From positions 1 to 64,000 of the forward strand of contig CAZQLE010000002.1 in assembly GCA_964593905.1 (NCBI GenBank): a DNA stretch of 64,000 nucleotides, read 5' to 3'. Each line of letters begins with the position of its first letter. The stretch's first letter is position 1. Under the pieces are notes generated by a model. That model searched no databases, was not told the DNA's origin, and was given only the letters and a program-made list of their open reading frames with translations. The stretch is from CAZQLE01 sp964593905. Lineage in GTDB: Bacteria > Chloroflexota > Anaerolineae > Anaerolineales > Anaerolineaceae. The translations under genes were made by a program, and so were the position numbers. This document shows, in pieces, positions 44,201 through 53,084 of this stretch.

Positions 44201-46369
44201 ATGTCTGTTTATAGCCCTGCGGAATTACAGGCTGCTCACCGCATTCTTACGGAGTTTAAGTACGAACTGCGCCCCGTAGTGCGTGGGTATGCAAACCGCA
44301 CCCTGTATGTAAACCTCAGCACCGGTCAAATTGAAGCACGGCCTGTGACAGAAGAAATGAAGGAAAAATTTACCGGCGGCCGCGGTTTTTGTCTGTGGCT
44401 TTTATGGCAGGCCGTTACCGAGGCGACCCGCTGGGACGACCCCGAGAATGAGCTGTGCATTGCTGGCGGCCCAATCGGAGGCATTACTGCCTATCCTGGC
44501 ACTGGAAAGTGCACCGCGGTGACCCTTTCTCCGCTGACCAAGCGGGTGGTGGATAGCAACGCCGGCGGTTATTTTGGCCCTTATTTGAAATTCGCTGGTT
44601 GGGACGCCATCGAAATTCAAGGCAAGGCTGATCAGGATGTGGTCGTTTTTGTGGACGGCAGCACAGGAAAGGTGACCATTGAAGCTGCGCCGTTTGAATC
44701 GGTGGATACACATATTATCGCGCGCCAGTTGACCGAGATTTACGGGCATTCGGACGCAAAAGAGATGCGCAGCATCTCGGTTGTTTCGGCCGGCCAGGCG
44801 GGTGATTATTCGCCCATGACCGGTTTGAACGTGAGTTATTACGATCCGAAGCGCGAAGAAATTCGCATTAAGCAGGCGGCCCGCGGCGGCTGCGGCCGGG
44901 TTTTGCGTGATAAAAAGATCAAAGCTATTGTGGTCAAATATGCCGACCTGGGCGGCGACAGCAACGGTTGCGCCGATTTAAGCCTGATCCGCAAGGCCGG
45001 GCAGCGTATTAACCGCGAAATCACCCTGTTCGATGCTTCTCAAAATGATATGCGCGGTTTTGGCACCCCCTACCTGGTGGAGATCATGAATAAATTTGAT
45101 CTATTGCCGACTCAAAATTTCCGCTTTGGCGGCGACCCTGAGTCTTATAAGGTGGCCGGGGATGTCTGGAAGGGAATGTACGATCGGCGCGGACCGGACG
45201 GCTGCTGGTATGGCTGCACCTTGCAGTGTGCACATGCGGTGAACGGGTACGAGTTAAAAACCGGTCCCTACAAGGGGCAGAAGGTGTTTGTGGACGGCCC
45301 GGAATATGAAACCCTGGGTGCGCTGGCTTCAAACTGCTCGATCTGGGATCCTGAGGCCGTGCTGGAGCTGAATTTCTACTGCGATACCTATGGCCTGGAT
45401 ACCATCTCGACCGGGAATTCCATTGCTTTTGCGATGGAATGCTGGGAATATGGTGTTTTGAATGCCGAGCGCACCACCGGGATGGATCTTTCCTGGGGCA
45501 ACTGGCACACAGCCATTGAGCTGATTCATCAGATGGCGCGGGGTGAAGGTTTTGGACACATCGTTGGGCAGGGTGTGCGCTTTATGAAGCAGTATTTTGT
45601 CGAGCGGTTTGGCGCGGACCCCGGGGTGATGAAAGATATTGGCATGGAAGTGAAGGGCATGGAGATTTCGGAGTATATGACCAAAGAATCTCTGGCCCAA
45701 CAGGGTGGTTATGCCATGGCGTCCAAGGGCGCTCAACATGACGAAGCCTGGCTGATCTTCATGGAGCTGGTTCACAAGCAGCTTCCCACCTTTGAAGCCA
45801 AGGCCGAGGCGCTGCATTACTTCCCGCTGTGGCGCACCTGGTTCAGCCTGCACGGGTTATGCAAGCTGCCTTGGAATGACATCATTCCCGAAAGCAACAA
45901 GACTGCCGCCGAGCCGCAAAAAGTGCCCGAACATGTGGAAAACTACACCTGGTTGTATGAAGGTGTGACTGGCAAACAGACTTCGATTGCCGATATTATT
46001 TTCGCATCGGAGCGGGTGTATAACCTGCAACGGGTGTTCAATTTGAAGAACGGCTTTGGCAAACGGGATGAAGATTATCCGCCCTACCGGGCGATGGGTC
46101 CGGTGAGCAAACTGGAATATGAATCGCGGACGGAGCGTTATGACAAGCAGTTGCGCGAAGAAGTGGGCATTGACCCGAGCGGCATGACCACTGAAGAAAA
46201 AATGGTCGCGGTGCGCGCTTATCGCGAGGACCGCTATGATAAGCTGATGGATGCCGTCTATAAACGCCGCGGATGGACCCCCAACGGCGTGCCGACTGTG
46301 GAGACTTTGCAGCGGCTGGGGATTGATTACCCCGATGTGGTGGAGCTGGTAAAGCGACACGGAGGATAG
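44201..46369 (+). CDS. Aldehyde:ferredoxin oxidoreductase family protein (722 aa)
   Basis: Start ATG 44201 after CAGGAGAG. N-terminal YANRTLYVNLSTGQIEARPV is followed by FTGGRGFCLWLL, TLSPLTKRVVDSNAGGYFGP, the pterin-binding RGGCGRVLRDKKIKA and cubane ligands C-WYG-C-TLQ-C near residue 335, with further Cys in ALASNC and NFYCDTYGLDTIS. It is about 150 residues longer than the AOR at 14806, resembling larger W-dependent members of the AOR family (the group that includes BamB-type and other long enzymes). Monocistronic; electron partner presumably ferredoxin. Substrate unknown. Confidence 0.9.
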   Translation: MSVYSPAELQAAHRILTEFKYELRPVVRGYANRTLYVNLSTGQIEARPVTEEMKEKFTGGRGFCLWLLWQAVTEATRWDDPENELCIAGGPIGGITAYPGTGKCTAVTLSPLTKRVVDSNAGGYFGPYLKFAGWDAIEIQGKADQDVVVFVDGSTGKVTIEAAPFESVDTHIIARQLTEIYGHSDAKEMRSISVVSAGQAGDYSPMTGLNVSYYDPKREEIRIKQAARGGCGRVLRDKKIKAIVVKYADLGGDSNGCADLSLIRKAGQRINREITLFDASQNDMRGFGTPYLVEIMNKFDLLPTQNFRFGGDPESYKVAGDVWKGMYDRRGPDGCWYGCTLQCAHAVNGYELKTGPYKGQKVFVDGPEYETLGALASNCSIWDPEAVLELNFYCDTYGLDTISTGNSIAFAMECWEYGVLNAERTTGMDLSWGNWHTAIELIHQMARGEGFGHIVGQGVRFMKQYFVERFGADPGVMKDIGMEVKGMEISEYMTKESLAQQGGYAMASKGAQHDEAWLIFMELVHKQLPTFEAKAEALHYFPLWRTWFSLHGLCKLPWNDIIPESNKTAAEPQKVPEHVENYTWLYEGVTGKQTSIADIIFASERVYNLQRVFNLKNGFGKRDEDYPPYRAMGPVSKLEYESRTERYDKQLREEVGIDPSGMTTEEKMVAVRAYREDRYDKLMDAVYKRRGWTPNGVPTVETLQRLGIDYPDVVELVKRHGG

Positions 46370-46386
46370 AACCCGTATTGGATTTG

Positions 46387-46429
46387 AAATCGGGCTGCGG
46401 TTTTTTTTGACCGCGGCCCGATTTTTTTA
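46387..46429. terminator. Terminator between the second AOR and the acetyltransferase gene
   Basis: 14-bp stem (46387-46400 with 46411-46424; one G-U) AAATCGGGCTGCGG / CCGCGGCCCGATTT, followed by a T-run. Serves converging genes. Confidence 0.9.
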
Positions 46430-46948
46430 TTCAATCCCTACAACCGGGCTGCGACGTTCGATCCAGAGGGTATCGCGCCATTGGCCGGCATATGGCCCAT
46501 ATTCCATACGGGCCACCTTCTCGCGCCGTCCGACCACACGGAAGCCAAACTTCTCATGCAGGTGCAGGCTGGCTTTATTTTCGGGGAAGATGCTGGATTG
46601 CAGGGTCCAGAAGCCTTGCTGTTCGGAGGTTGCGATCAACGCGGGCAAGAGCTGTGAACCCACCCCGTGACCGGAAAATTCGGGGTCCACATAGATGCTA
46701 ACCTCGCCGACCCCGCGGTAGCAGTCGCGGCTTGAAGTGGAGCTTAAGGACGCCCAGCCAACCAGTGCAGGACCGATGTGCAGGCCAAGACAGCAGGGCA
46801 GAATTTTGCCGGCGCTCCAGGTTTGCCAATCGGCGGGGGCGGCGGCCTGAAAGGTGGCATTGCCGGTCTGGATGCCGGCTTCATAGATGCGCTTGACGGC
46901 GGGCCAGTCTGAGGCTGTCAGCGAGATGAGGGTTTTTGTGGTATCCAT
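46427..46948 (-). CDS. GNAT N-acetyltransferase (phosphinothricin/YncA type)
   Basis: 173 residues. Beginning ISLTASDWPAVKRIYEAGIQTGNATF and GEVSIYVDPEFSGHGVGSQLL (acetyl-CoA-binding motif A, with GHGVGS), then NKASLHLHEKFGFRVVGRRE, place it with the Pat/Bar/YncA group, which acetylates phosphinothricin, methionine derivatives or other small amines. Actual substrate not assignable. Divergent from glmS. Confidence 0.88.
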   Translation of the reverse strand: MDTTKTLISLTASDWPAVKRIYEAGIQTGNATFQAAAPADWQTWSAGKILPCCLGLHIGPALVGWASLSSTSSRDCYRGVGEVSIYVDPEFSGHGVGSQLLPALIATSEQQGFWTLQSSIFPENKASLHLHEKFGFRVVGRREKVARMEYGPYAGQWRDTLWIERRSPVVGIE

Positions 46949-46989
46949 GAGAAAAATTATAATTCCTCTTCCCGAAAATACAATTCGGG

Positions 46990-46995
46990 TATAAT
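46990..46995 (+). promoter_or_regulatory. -10 box of the glmS transcript
   Basis: TATAAT. The region 17 bases upstream (46967-46972) has no good TTGACA. A transcript from here would begin about 60 bases before the ribozyme cleavage site. Confidence 0.5.
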
Positions 46996-47049
46996 AAACT
47001 CTGCTATTTTAAAATAAAACTTACGGAGGTGTATATCGTTCTTTCGTAC

Positions 47050-47400
47050 GGGATAGACAAGCGCAAGGTCTCGATCCACAGTGGGGTTTAGGGTTGAGAT
47101 GACGAGGATGAGGGTTCTCTACCGCGAGGTGGAGCCAACCGGGACCAGAACAGCCTGATTCGTTGTTCTCCGGGAAAATCGAAAGATCAGCGGAAGCCCT
47201 CCAGAATTTCACTTTCTGTTTCTATCCCATCTGAATAGCAGCAAGAGGACCGGGTATCGAATTGGATGCCGGTCAATGGCCGTCTGGTTGTGCATGTGCA
47301 GCAAAAGACCTGACTGTTTGCCATCTTCTAAATCTGCTGCGTCGACTCAACCGGCCAGTCTTATCTGGATTGGCGGTACGCAATGTTCTATGGAGGAAAC
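47050..47400 (+). ncRNA. glmS-type self-cleaving ribozyme (divergent, with insertion)
   Basis: The 455-base gap before glmS contains the ribozyme core in order: AAGCGC with the predicted cleavage between A47060 and G47061; P2 as a 10-bp stem (47068-47077 with 47091-47100, including G-U pairs); GACGAGG directly after P2 (47101-47107), the invariant element of the class; P2.1 GAGGG/CCCTC (47110-47114 with 47197-47201); AATCGA (47177-47182) and GATCAGCGG (47185-47193), corresponding to TATCGA and TCGGCGG of known ribozymes. A P3-like hairpin (CAGAA/TTCTG near 47202-47218) and P4-like pairing (GACCGG/CCGGTC; ATGGC/GCCAT) follow. About 60 bases are inserted between P2.1 and AATCGA. The class is activated by glucosamine-6-phosphate, repressing GlmS synthesis. 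Confidence 0.82.
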
Positions 47401-47403
47401 AAT

Positions 47404-49245
47404 ATGTGTGGAATTGTCGGTTATATCGGTGAACGGAATGCAACCCCGATTATTCTCAATGGTTTGAAGCGTCTGGAATACCGCGGTTATGATTCGGCCG
47501 GGGTGGCCGTGTTGCAAAACAGCCATATCGAAGTGCGGCGCAACGCCGGAAAACTGGACCGGCTGGTGAATCTGGTGAGTGAGCAGCCGGTGGAAGGCAA
47601 AATTGGCATTGGGCACACGCGCTGGGCAACCCACGGCGAACCGACCGCGCGCAACGCGCACCCCCATATCGGCGCAACCGGCAAGGTGGTGCTGGTGCAT
47701 AACGGGATTGTCGAAAATTTTCTGGAACTGCGGGAAGAATTATGCGATGAGGGTGTCGAGTTCAAATCGGATACGGATACCGAGACGATTGTGCACCTGG
47801 TAGAACGCTATATGGGCGCGGGTGAAAATTTGGAAAACGCGGCCCGCAAGGCTTTTCAGCAGTTGAAGGGCGCGCACGGGATTGTAGTGATGTCTTCATT
47901 GGAACCGGATAAGATTGTTGCGGCGCGCATCGGCAATGCCGGCGGGGTGGTGGTGGGTTATGGCGAGGGTGAGATGTTTATCGCCTCTGATATCCCGGCC
48001 ATTTTGGAGCACACCAACAAAATGGTCTTTCTGGAATCGCGTCAGATGGCGGTGGTGACCCGTGAGGGCGTCACGGTGAAAACGCTGGGGGGCGAACCGC
48101 TCAAGGTGAAACCGCAGATCATCGCCATGGATCCGGTCTCGGCTGAAAAGGGTGAATATCGTCACTTTATGCAAAAAGAGATCCACGAACAGGTGCGCGC
48201 GCTGACCGATACCTTGGCCGGGCGGGTGGACTTTGATTGTAGTGAGATTTGCCTGTCGCATTTGAACCTCACCCCCGAACTGGCTCGCTCGATTAAGAAG
48301 ATCATCATCACCGCCTGCGGCACGGCCGCACACGCGGGCATGGTGGGCAAGATCTACCTGGAGCGCATCGCGCGTATTCCAACCGAGGTGAGCATCGCAT
48401 CTGAGTTTCGTTACAGCGACCCGCTGGTGGAGCCGGGCACGGTGGTGCTGGCGATCAGCCAATCGGGCGAGACGGCCGACACGCTGGCGGCGATGGATGA
48501 AGGCCGGCAGCGCGGCGCGGTGTTGTGGTCGATTGTGAATGCCATTGGCTCGCAGGCTATGCGCGTGGCCGATGGCTACATCTCGATGCAGACCGGCCCT
48601 GAGATTGGGGTGGCCTCGACCAAGGCCTTTACCGCCCCGCTGGTGGATCTGTATATGCTGGCCGTACTGCTGGCCGATTTGCGCGGGACGATCACTGCCG
48701 GGCAGCGGCAAGCTCTGGTGGCCGATTTGCGGCTGGTGCCCGACCTGGTTGGCAAATGCCTCGACCGCGAAGCGGAAGTTGCTGAGGTGGCGCGGCGGTT
48801 GAAAGATTCGCGCCATATGCTTTACCTGGGGCGGGGGGTGAACATGCCCATTGCCTATGAAGGGGCGTTAAAACTTAAAGAAATTTCGTATATCCATGCT
48901 GAGGGCTACCCGGCAGGCGAAATGAAGCACGGACCGATTGCCCTGGTGGATCGCGATATGCCGGTGCTGGCGATTGCCACCCAGGATCAGTGGTACGAGA
49001 AGATGATCAGCCAGATTGAGCAGGCCAAAGCTCGCGGCGGGCTGGTGGTGGCGCTGGCCACCGACGGCGACACGCGCGCGCCGGGTCTGGCCGATGAGGT
49101 GTTGTGGGCGCCGCCGACCCCCTGGCTGCTCAGCCCGGTGATTAATGTAATTCCGCTGCAACTGCTGTCGTATCATATCGCTTCACTGCGCGGGCTGGAT
49201 GTAGACCAACCGCGTAACCTGGCCAAGAGTGTGACGGTGGAGTAG
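47404..49245 (+). CDS. glmS: Glutamine-fructose-6-phosphate aminotransferase (isomerizing)
   Basis: 613 residues. Makes glucosamine-6-phosphate for peptidoglycan and other amino sugars. ATG at 47404 follows GGAGG by 7 bases and starts MCGIVGYIG, so Cys becomes N-terminal after Met removal and serves as the glutaminase nucleophile. Also seen: RLEYRGYDSAGVAV, HTRWATHGEPTARNAHPH, and two SIS domains with CGTAAHAGMVGKIYLE, SQSGETADTL and HAEGYPAGEMKHGPIAL; C-terminal DQPRNLAKSVTVE is diagnostic. Confidence 0.98.
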   Translation: MCGIVGYIGERNATPIILNGLKRLEYRGYDSAGVAVLQNSHIEVRRNAGKLDRLVNLVSEQPVEGKIGIGHTRWATHGEPTARNAHPHIGATGKVVLVHNGIVENFLELREELCDEGVEFKSDTDTETIVHLVERYMGAGENLENAARKAFQQLKGAHGIVVMSSLEPDKIVAARIGNAGGVVVGYGEGEMFIASDIPAILEHTNKMVFLESRQMAVVTREGVTVKTLGGEPLKVKPQIIAMDPVSAEKGEYRHFMQKEIHEQVRALTDTLAGRVDFDCSEICLSHLNLTPELARSIKKIIITACGTAAHAGMVGKIYLERIARIPTEVSIASEFRYSDPLVEPGTVVLAISQSGETADTLAAMDEGRQRGAVLWSIVNAIGSQAMRVADGYISMQTGPEIGVASTKAFTAPLVDLYMLAVLLADLRGTITAGQRQALVADLRLVPDLVGKCLDREAEVAEVARRLKDSRHMLYLGRGVNMPIAYEGALKLKEISYIHAEGYPAGEMKHGPIALVDRDMPVLAIATQDQWYEKMISQIEQAKARGGLVVALATDGDTRAPGLADEVLWAPPTPWLLSPVINVIPLQLLSYHIASLRGLDVDQPRNLAKSVTVE

Positions 49246-49290
49246 GAAAAGTTTAGCCCAATCGCAGTTAGACCAATTGAGTTTTCACCA

Positions 49291-49333
49291 ATAAAACTGG
49301 ACAAACCTTATAGCAAGGTTGGTCCAGTTTTAT
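49291..49333. repeat. 19-bp inverted repeat after glmS
   Basis: Arms ATAAAACTGGACAAACCTT (49291-49309) and its complement (49315-49333) with one mismatch, loop ATAGC. Probably a terminator of glmS, but the arms are unusually long and the repeat abuts the point where the Fic gene is truncated, as a transposon end or recombination scar might. Confidence 0.7.
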
Positions 49334-49335
49334 AA

Positions 49336-49896
49336 CCCCATCCTTTTGGCGATGGCAACGGGCGAACGGCGCGGTTAATTGAATTTCAGATTTTATTGTC
49401 TGCGGGGGTTTCGGCGGTGGCTGCGCACCTGTTGAGCAATCATTACAATGCGACGCGGACGAAATATTACCCGCAATTGGATAAAAGCTCACGGACCGGG
49501 GGCGACATCACCGAATTTATTCATTATGCCCTGGAGGGCTTTGTGGATGGCCTGAAAGAAGAAATCGGGCAGATTCAGGCACAGCAAATCAAGGTCCATT
49601 GGATTAATCATATTCATAATATGTTTAAGGGGAAGAAGTTCAAGACGGATGAACGGCAAAAAGAATTGATGCTTGAACTGACCAGAATCTCAGCTTTTCA
49701 TTTTTCATTTGAAGAAATACGCCACGCCACATCCCGAATTGCAGAGGTGTATGCGGGGTTGAACGATATTACATTAAAGCGTGATCTGGCTGATTTGCTT
49801 AAAGCAAAATTGCTGATTTTTGCGGATGGGGAATATGCACTTAATATCAGAGTTCTGGAAGAATATTTAACTGTGACGGCAGTTCGGGATGGATGA
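49336..49896 (+). pseudogene. Fic-family AMPylase remnant lacking its N-terminus
   Basis: In one open frame after the TAA at 49333-49335 the sequence reads P-HPFGDGNGRTAR (49339-49374), the complete Fic catalytic loop with its His and two Arg, then LIEFQILLSAGVSAVAAHLL, KYYPQLDKSSRTGGDITEFI and a helical C-terminus, as in Fic/DUF4172-like proteins. Everything before the HPFx motif (about 180-200 residues, including the usual N-terminal helices) is missing and there is no start codon or RBS, so it is a truncated gene. A start at the TTG 49396 would exclude the active site. Confidence 0.82.
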
Positions 49897-49904
49897 CGGC
49901 CTTT

Positions 49905-50483
49905 TTAGCCCAGCAAGAATATGCACGGGGCCCTGCCATCAAAATTTTTTTGCTGCAAATTCAACCCTGTTCCCGCCCTCAGTAATTCCAGGTCCATCTG
50001 GCACAACTCGGGGTGGTCTTTCACCAGCTCGCCAAACGGGCAACGCTGGAAGTAGATGCGCGGGCCGGTGTGGTGCACCTCCCAACGCGCCTGGTAGCCG
50101 CGCTGGTTCAACAGGGTGATCATTTGGTTAATGCGCAGGGTGCGGTTGGCGGGGAGGGGGTCAGCGGGCAGCAGCGCGCGGGCGACGGCTTCCAGTGCTT
50201 CAGGTCCGCCGGTGCGGAGCTGACTGAGCAAGGCGCGCAGCAGCGCCTGGTAGGCGGGGTCGGACGGGTGGGCGGCGAGCTGGTAGGAAAACACCGGCCG
50301 GCCGCGCCGTTCGCTCACTGGCTGCGGGGTGCGATCGACCAACCCGGCGGCCAGCAGGTCTTGCAGGTGATACTGGATGTTGGCCTTGGTGGTACTGAGC
50401 GCGCGGGCAATTTCGGCCGCCGCCGTCTGAGGGTGTGTGCGTAAATATTCAAGGATCAACTCGCGGGTGGGAGCATTTTCCAT
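49905..50483 (-). CDS. SufR-like Fe-S transcriptional regulator
   Basis: 192 residues from the ATG at 50483. Winged HTH at about 5-60 (ELILEYLRTHPQTAAAEIAR, NIQYHLQDLLAAGLVDRT, RGRPVFSY). The C-terminus has CPFGELVKDHPELCQMDLEL and APCIFLLG, the Cys pattern of SufR-family repressors that bind an Fe-S cluster. Only six bases separate the -10 box TATAGT (50490-50495) from the ATG, and no good Shine-Dalgarno is present, suggesting a leaderless mRNA. Divergent from nuoB; it may control the Nuo/Mrp genes, which need Fe-S clusters. Confidence 0.87.
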   Translation of the reverse strand: MENAPTRELILEYLRTHPQTAAAEIARALSTTKANIQYHLQDLLAAGLVDRTPQPVSERRGRPVFSYQLAAHPSDPAYQALLRALLSQLRTGGPEALEAVARALLPADPLPANRTLRINQMITLLNQRGYQARWEVHHTGPRIYFQRCPFGELVKDHPELCQMDLELLRAGTGLNLQQKNFDGRAPCIFLLG

Positions 50484-50489
50484 GCCCTT

Positions 50490-50517
50490 ACTATACCCGA
50501 TTTTGCGAATTAAACAA
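50490..50517 (-). promoter_or_regulatory. Promoter of the SufR-like gene (leaderless)
   Basis: TTGTTT (50512-50517), 16 bases, TATAGT (50490-50495) on the minus strand. The expected start coincides with the ATG at 50483. Confidence 0.6.
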
Positions 50518-50539
50518 AGAAAACCTTGTTTTATTCTGC

Positions 50540-50567
50540 TTGACACCCCAAATGGGAATGTTACAAT
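50540..50567 (+). promoter_or_regulatory. Promoter of the nuo operon
   Basis: TTGACA (50540-50545), 16 bases, TACAAT (50562-50567), 60 bases before nuoB. Faces away from the SufR-like promoter. Confidence 0.8.
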
Positions 50568-50627
50568 GAAGGTCAGAACCCTCTGCTTCTTTCTCGGGTT
50601 GATCCGCCAGGTACAGGAGAATTTGCC

Positions 50628-51332
50628 ATGCCGGCAAACGAAGAATTAAACAATGCGGGGGTGCAAATCCCTCAAGATTTAGAGCGCCAGGTGACGATTA
50701 CGACCCTGGATAAGGTCTATAACTGGAGCCGCAAAAACTCGATCTGGCCGATGATGTTTGGTCTGGCCTGCTGCGCAATTGAGATGATCGGCACGGCGGC
50801 CAGCCGTTACGATTTCTCGCGCTTTGGCATGGAGGTGATGCGTCCCAGTCCGCGCCAGGCAGATGTAATGATCGTCAGCGGTACGGTGACCAAAAAGATG
50901 ATCCCGCAAATTGTGCGTCTATATAACCAGATGTCGGAGCCGAAATATGTGATTGCGATGGGCGCGTGTGCTTCTGGCGGGGGGCCCTTTAAGGAAGGTT
51001 ATTCGGTGGTGCCCGGTGTGGACCGCTACATTCCGGTGGATGTGTACATTGTCGGCTGCCCGCCGACCCCGCAAGCACTGCTGAACGGGTTGATTGCCCT
51101 GCAAAAGAAGATTGAAAATGAATCCATCCGTGATGTGCGCTGGTATCAGAAAAACCCCATCCCGGCGATTCCCATCCCGGTTTTGGGGCCCGATTTGATG
51201 GACCCTGCGCAGTATGCGCAGATCAGGGAATATACGCGGCGCAAAGCTGAAGCGCAGGCAGCCGCGGCAACTCAGGCGCAGGCAGATGCACAGGCAGATG
51301 GTGAAGGCGATGCGGGAGGGACCCATGCCTGA
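50628..51332 (+). CDS. nuoB: NADH-quinone oxidoreductase subunit B
   Basis: 234 residues; AGGAGA precedes the ATG. Carries the N2 [4Fe-4S] cluster of complex I: ligands in GLACCAIEMIG (adjacent CC), GACASGGG and VGCPPTPQAL. The last 60 residues are an Ala/Gln/Glu-rich tail (KAEAQAAAATQAQADAQADG) not found in typical NuoB, perhaps a linker. Overlaps nuoCD by 8 bases. Confidence 0.95.
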   Translation: MPANEELNNAGVQIPQDLERQVTITTLDKVYNWSRKNSIWPMMFGLACCAIEMIGTAASRYDFSRFGMEVMRPSPRQADVMIVSGTVTKKMIPQIVRLYNQMSEPKYVIAMGACASGGGPFKEGYSVVPGVDRYIPVDVYIVGCPPTPQALLNGLIALQKKIENESIRDVRWYQKNPIPAIPIPVLGPDLMDPAQYAQIREYTRRKAEAQAAAATQAQADAQADGEGDAGGTHA

Positions 51333-53073
51333 GAACACGGCAAGCATTGAGTTGCAAGCGGTATTGGAACGTTTTGGTGATGCTGTTTCGCCTGATACCC
51401 GGCCCGGTTACAGTGGTTATTTGGTGGAGCGTGGGCGGCTGCTGGAACTTGCCCGTGCGCTGCGGGATGAATTGGGCTATGACTATCTCTCTTCGATCAC
51501 CGGGGTAGATTACCTGGCTGAAGAAAAACTGGAAGCAGTTTATCATCTGTATCAATCCACCGGCGGATCGGCGCTGGTGCTCAAAGTTCAGACCCCCAGA
51601 GATGATGGGGTCATCCCTTCATTGTTCGCGTTATACCCCGGGGCAGACTTGCAGGAACGGGAAGCCTGGGATTTGATCGGAATCAAGTTTGAAGGGCATC
51701 CTGATTTGCGGCGGGTGCTGACCTGGGAAGGTTTCTACGGGCATCCGCTGCGCAAAGATTGGCGGGAGCCTTTCTTTGAGGAAGAGGTTAAGCCATTCAA
51801 GACGCGCTGGCCCGAGGGGCATATCCACCGTATCGAAGAGACTATCCCGTTCAATGATAATGTCGATTACCCGGCCGGGTTTGACCCCGAACGGTGGATT
51901 CCCGAAGGGGATGCGCTGATCTATAAGGGGCTTGAACAGGTGGGCGCGGTGCAAGAAGCCGCAGAAACCATTAAAACCGACCAGATGATCGTCAACCTGG
52001 GGCCGCAGCATCCCTCCACCCACGGCGTGTTCCGCATGGTGGTTGTCATGGAAGGCGAGAATATTCTGGAGGTCAAGCCGGTCATGGGCTATTTACACCG
52101 CAATCATGAAAAGATTGCGGAACGAAATACCTATTTGCAAAACATGCCCTTTACTGACCGCCTGGATTACATTTCGTCGATGAGCAACAACTGGGGGTAT
52201 GCGCTGGCGGTTGAAAAGCTGATGGGGGTTAACCCCCCCGAACGGGCCGAATATATCCGCGTGTTGATGGCCGAATTGACGCGTTTCTTGAACCATATTT
52301 TTGCGACCGGTTTTCTGCTGAACGATCTGGGGGCGTTTTTTACCCCGGCGCTGTATGCCATTGAAGAGCGCGAGTTAATTCTGGATGTGTTTGAAGCGGT
52401 CTCGGGATCGCGCATGATGTGCAATTACCTGCGCTTTGGCGGTGTGGTGCGCGATATCCCTGAGGATGCGCTGAAGAAAATTCACCAACTGGTGTTTGAT
52501 CGTCTGCCACGCAAGGCCGATGAACTTGATCGCTATTTAACCCAGAATGAGATTGTGCGCGTGCGCACCGAAGGGGTGGGGCGGTTAACGGCCGAACAGG
52601 CCATAGCGCTTTCAGCTTCGGGGCCGGTTCTGCGTGCCTCGGGCGTGCCCTATGATGTGCGCCGGGCAGATCCGTATGGGATTTATGAGCGGTTTGAGTT
52701 TGACGTGGCTTATGGAATGCACGGGGATATTTATGACCGATATCTGGTGCGGCTGGAAGAGATGCGCCAGAGCCTGCGGATTATGCGGCAGGTGTTAAAA
52801 GATATGCCCGGGGGTGAGATCATGGCCGGCAAACCGCAATATATGATCAAGGTGCCGGCCGGCGAAGCTTATGGCCGCGTAGAGGGACCGAAAGGCGAAC
52901 TGGGCTTTTATGTCATCTCCAACGGAAAACCCAACCCGTACCGGTATCATGTTCGGGCGCCATCTTACATTAACTTAACCAGTCTGGCTGCGATGGGCAA
53001 AGGTGAGAAGATTGCTGACCTGGTTGCCATTCTCGGAGCGATTGACATTGTTCTGGGTGAAGTAGACCGCTAG
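51325..53073 (+). CDS. nuoCD: Fused NADH-quinone oxidoreductase subunit C/D
   Basis: 582 residues. Start at 51325 follows GGGAGGGA; the upstream frame lies within nuoB. Residues 1-190 are NuoC (SITGVDYLAEEKLEAVYHLY, EREAWDLIGIKFEGHPDLRR); residues 215-582 are NuoD, beginning MIVNLGPQHPSTHGVFRM and containing GYLHRNHEKIAE and SGSRMMCNYLRFGGV, next to the quinone site. The fusion also occurs in some proteobacteria. Confidence 0.96.
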   Translation: MPENTASIELQAVLERFGDAVSPDTRPGYSGYLVERGRLLELARALRDELGYDYLSSITGVDYLAEEKLEAVYHLYQSTGGSALVLKVQTPRDDGVIPSLFALYPGADLQEREAWDLIGIKFEGHPDLRRVLTWEGFYGHPLRKDWREPFFEEEVKPFKTRWPEGHIHRIEETIPFNDNVDYPAGFDPERWIPEGDALIYKGLEQVGAVQEAAETIKTDQMIVNLGPQHPSTHGVFRMVVVMEGENILEVKPVMGYLHRNHEKIAERNTYLQNMPFTDRLDYISSMSNNWGYALAVEKLMGVNPPERAEYIRVLMAELTRFLNHIFATGFLLNDLGAFFTPALYAIEERELILDVFEAVSGSRMMCNYLRFGGVVRDIPEDALKKIHQLVFDRLPRKADELDRYLTQNEIVRVRTEGVGRLTAEQAIALSASGPVLRASGVPYDVRRADPYGIYERFEFDVAYGMHGDIYDRYLVRLEEMRQSLRIMRQVLKDMPGGEIMAGKPQYMIKVPAGEAYGRVEGPKGELGFYVISNGKPNPYRYHVRAPSYINLTSLAAMGKGEKIADLVAILGAIDIVLGEVDR

Positions 53074-53084
53074 GAGGTAGAGGT

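Noticed and set aside
46996..47403. RNase P RNA, tmRNA or 6S RNA in the long gap before glmS
   Set aside because: No class-defining motifs (e.g. GAGGAAAGTC, tRNA-like 3' end); the ordered glmS ribozyme core explains it better.
47896..48816. 306-codon open frame on the minus strand
   Set aside because: Lies wholly within glmS on the opposite strand; His/Arg/Gln-rich composition is that of an antisense shadow.
49291..49333. Complete insertion sequence or MITE
   Set aside because: No transposase, no target-site duplication visible and only 43 bases; described as an inverted repeat only.
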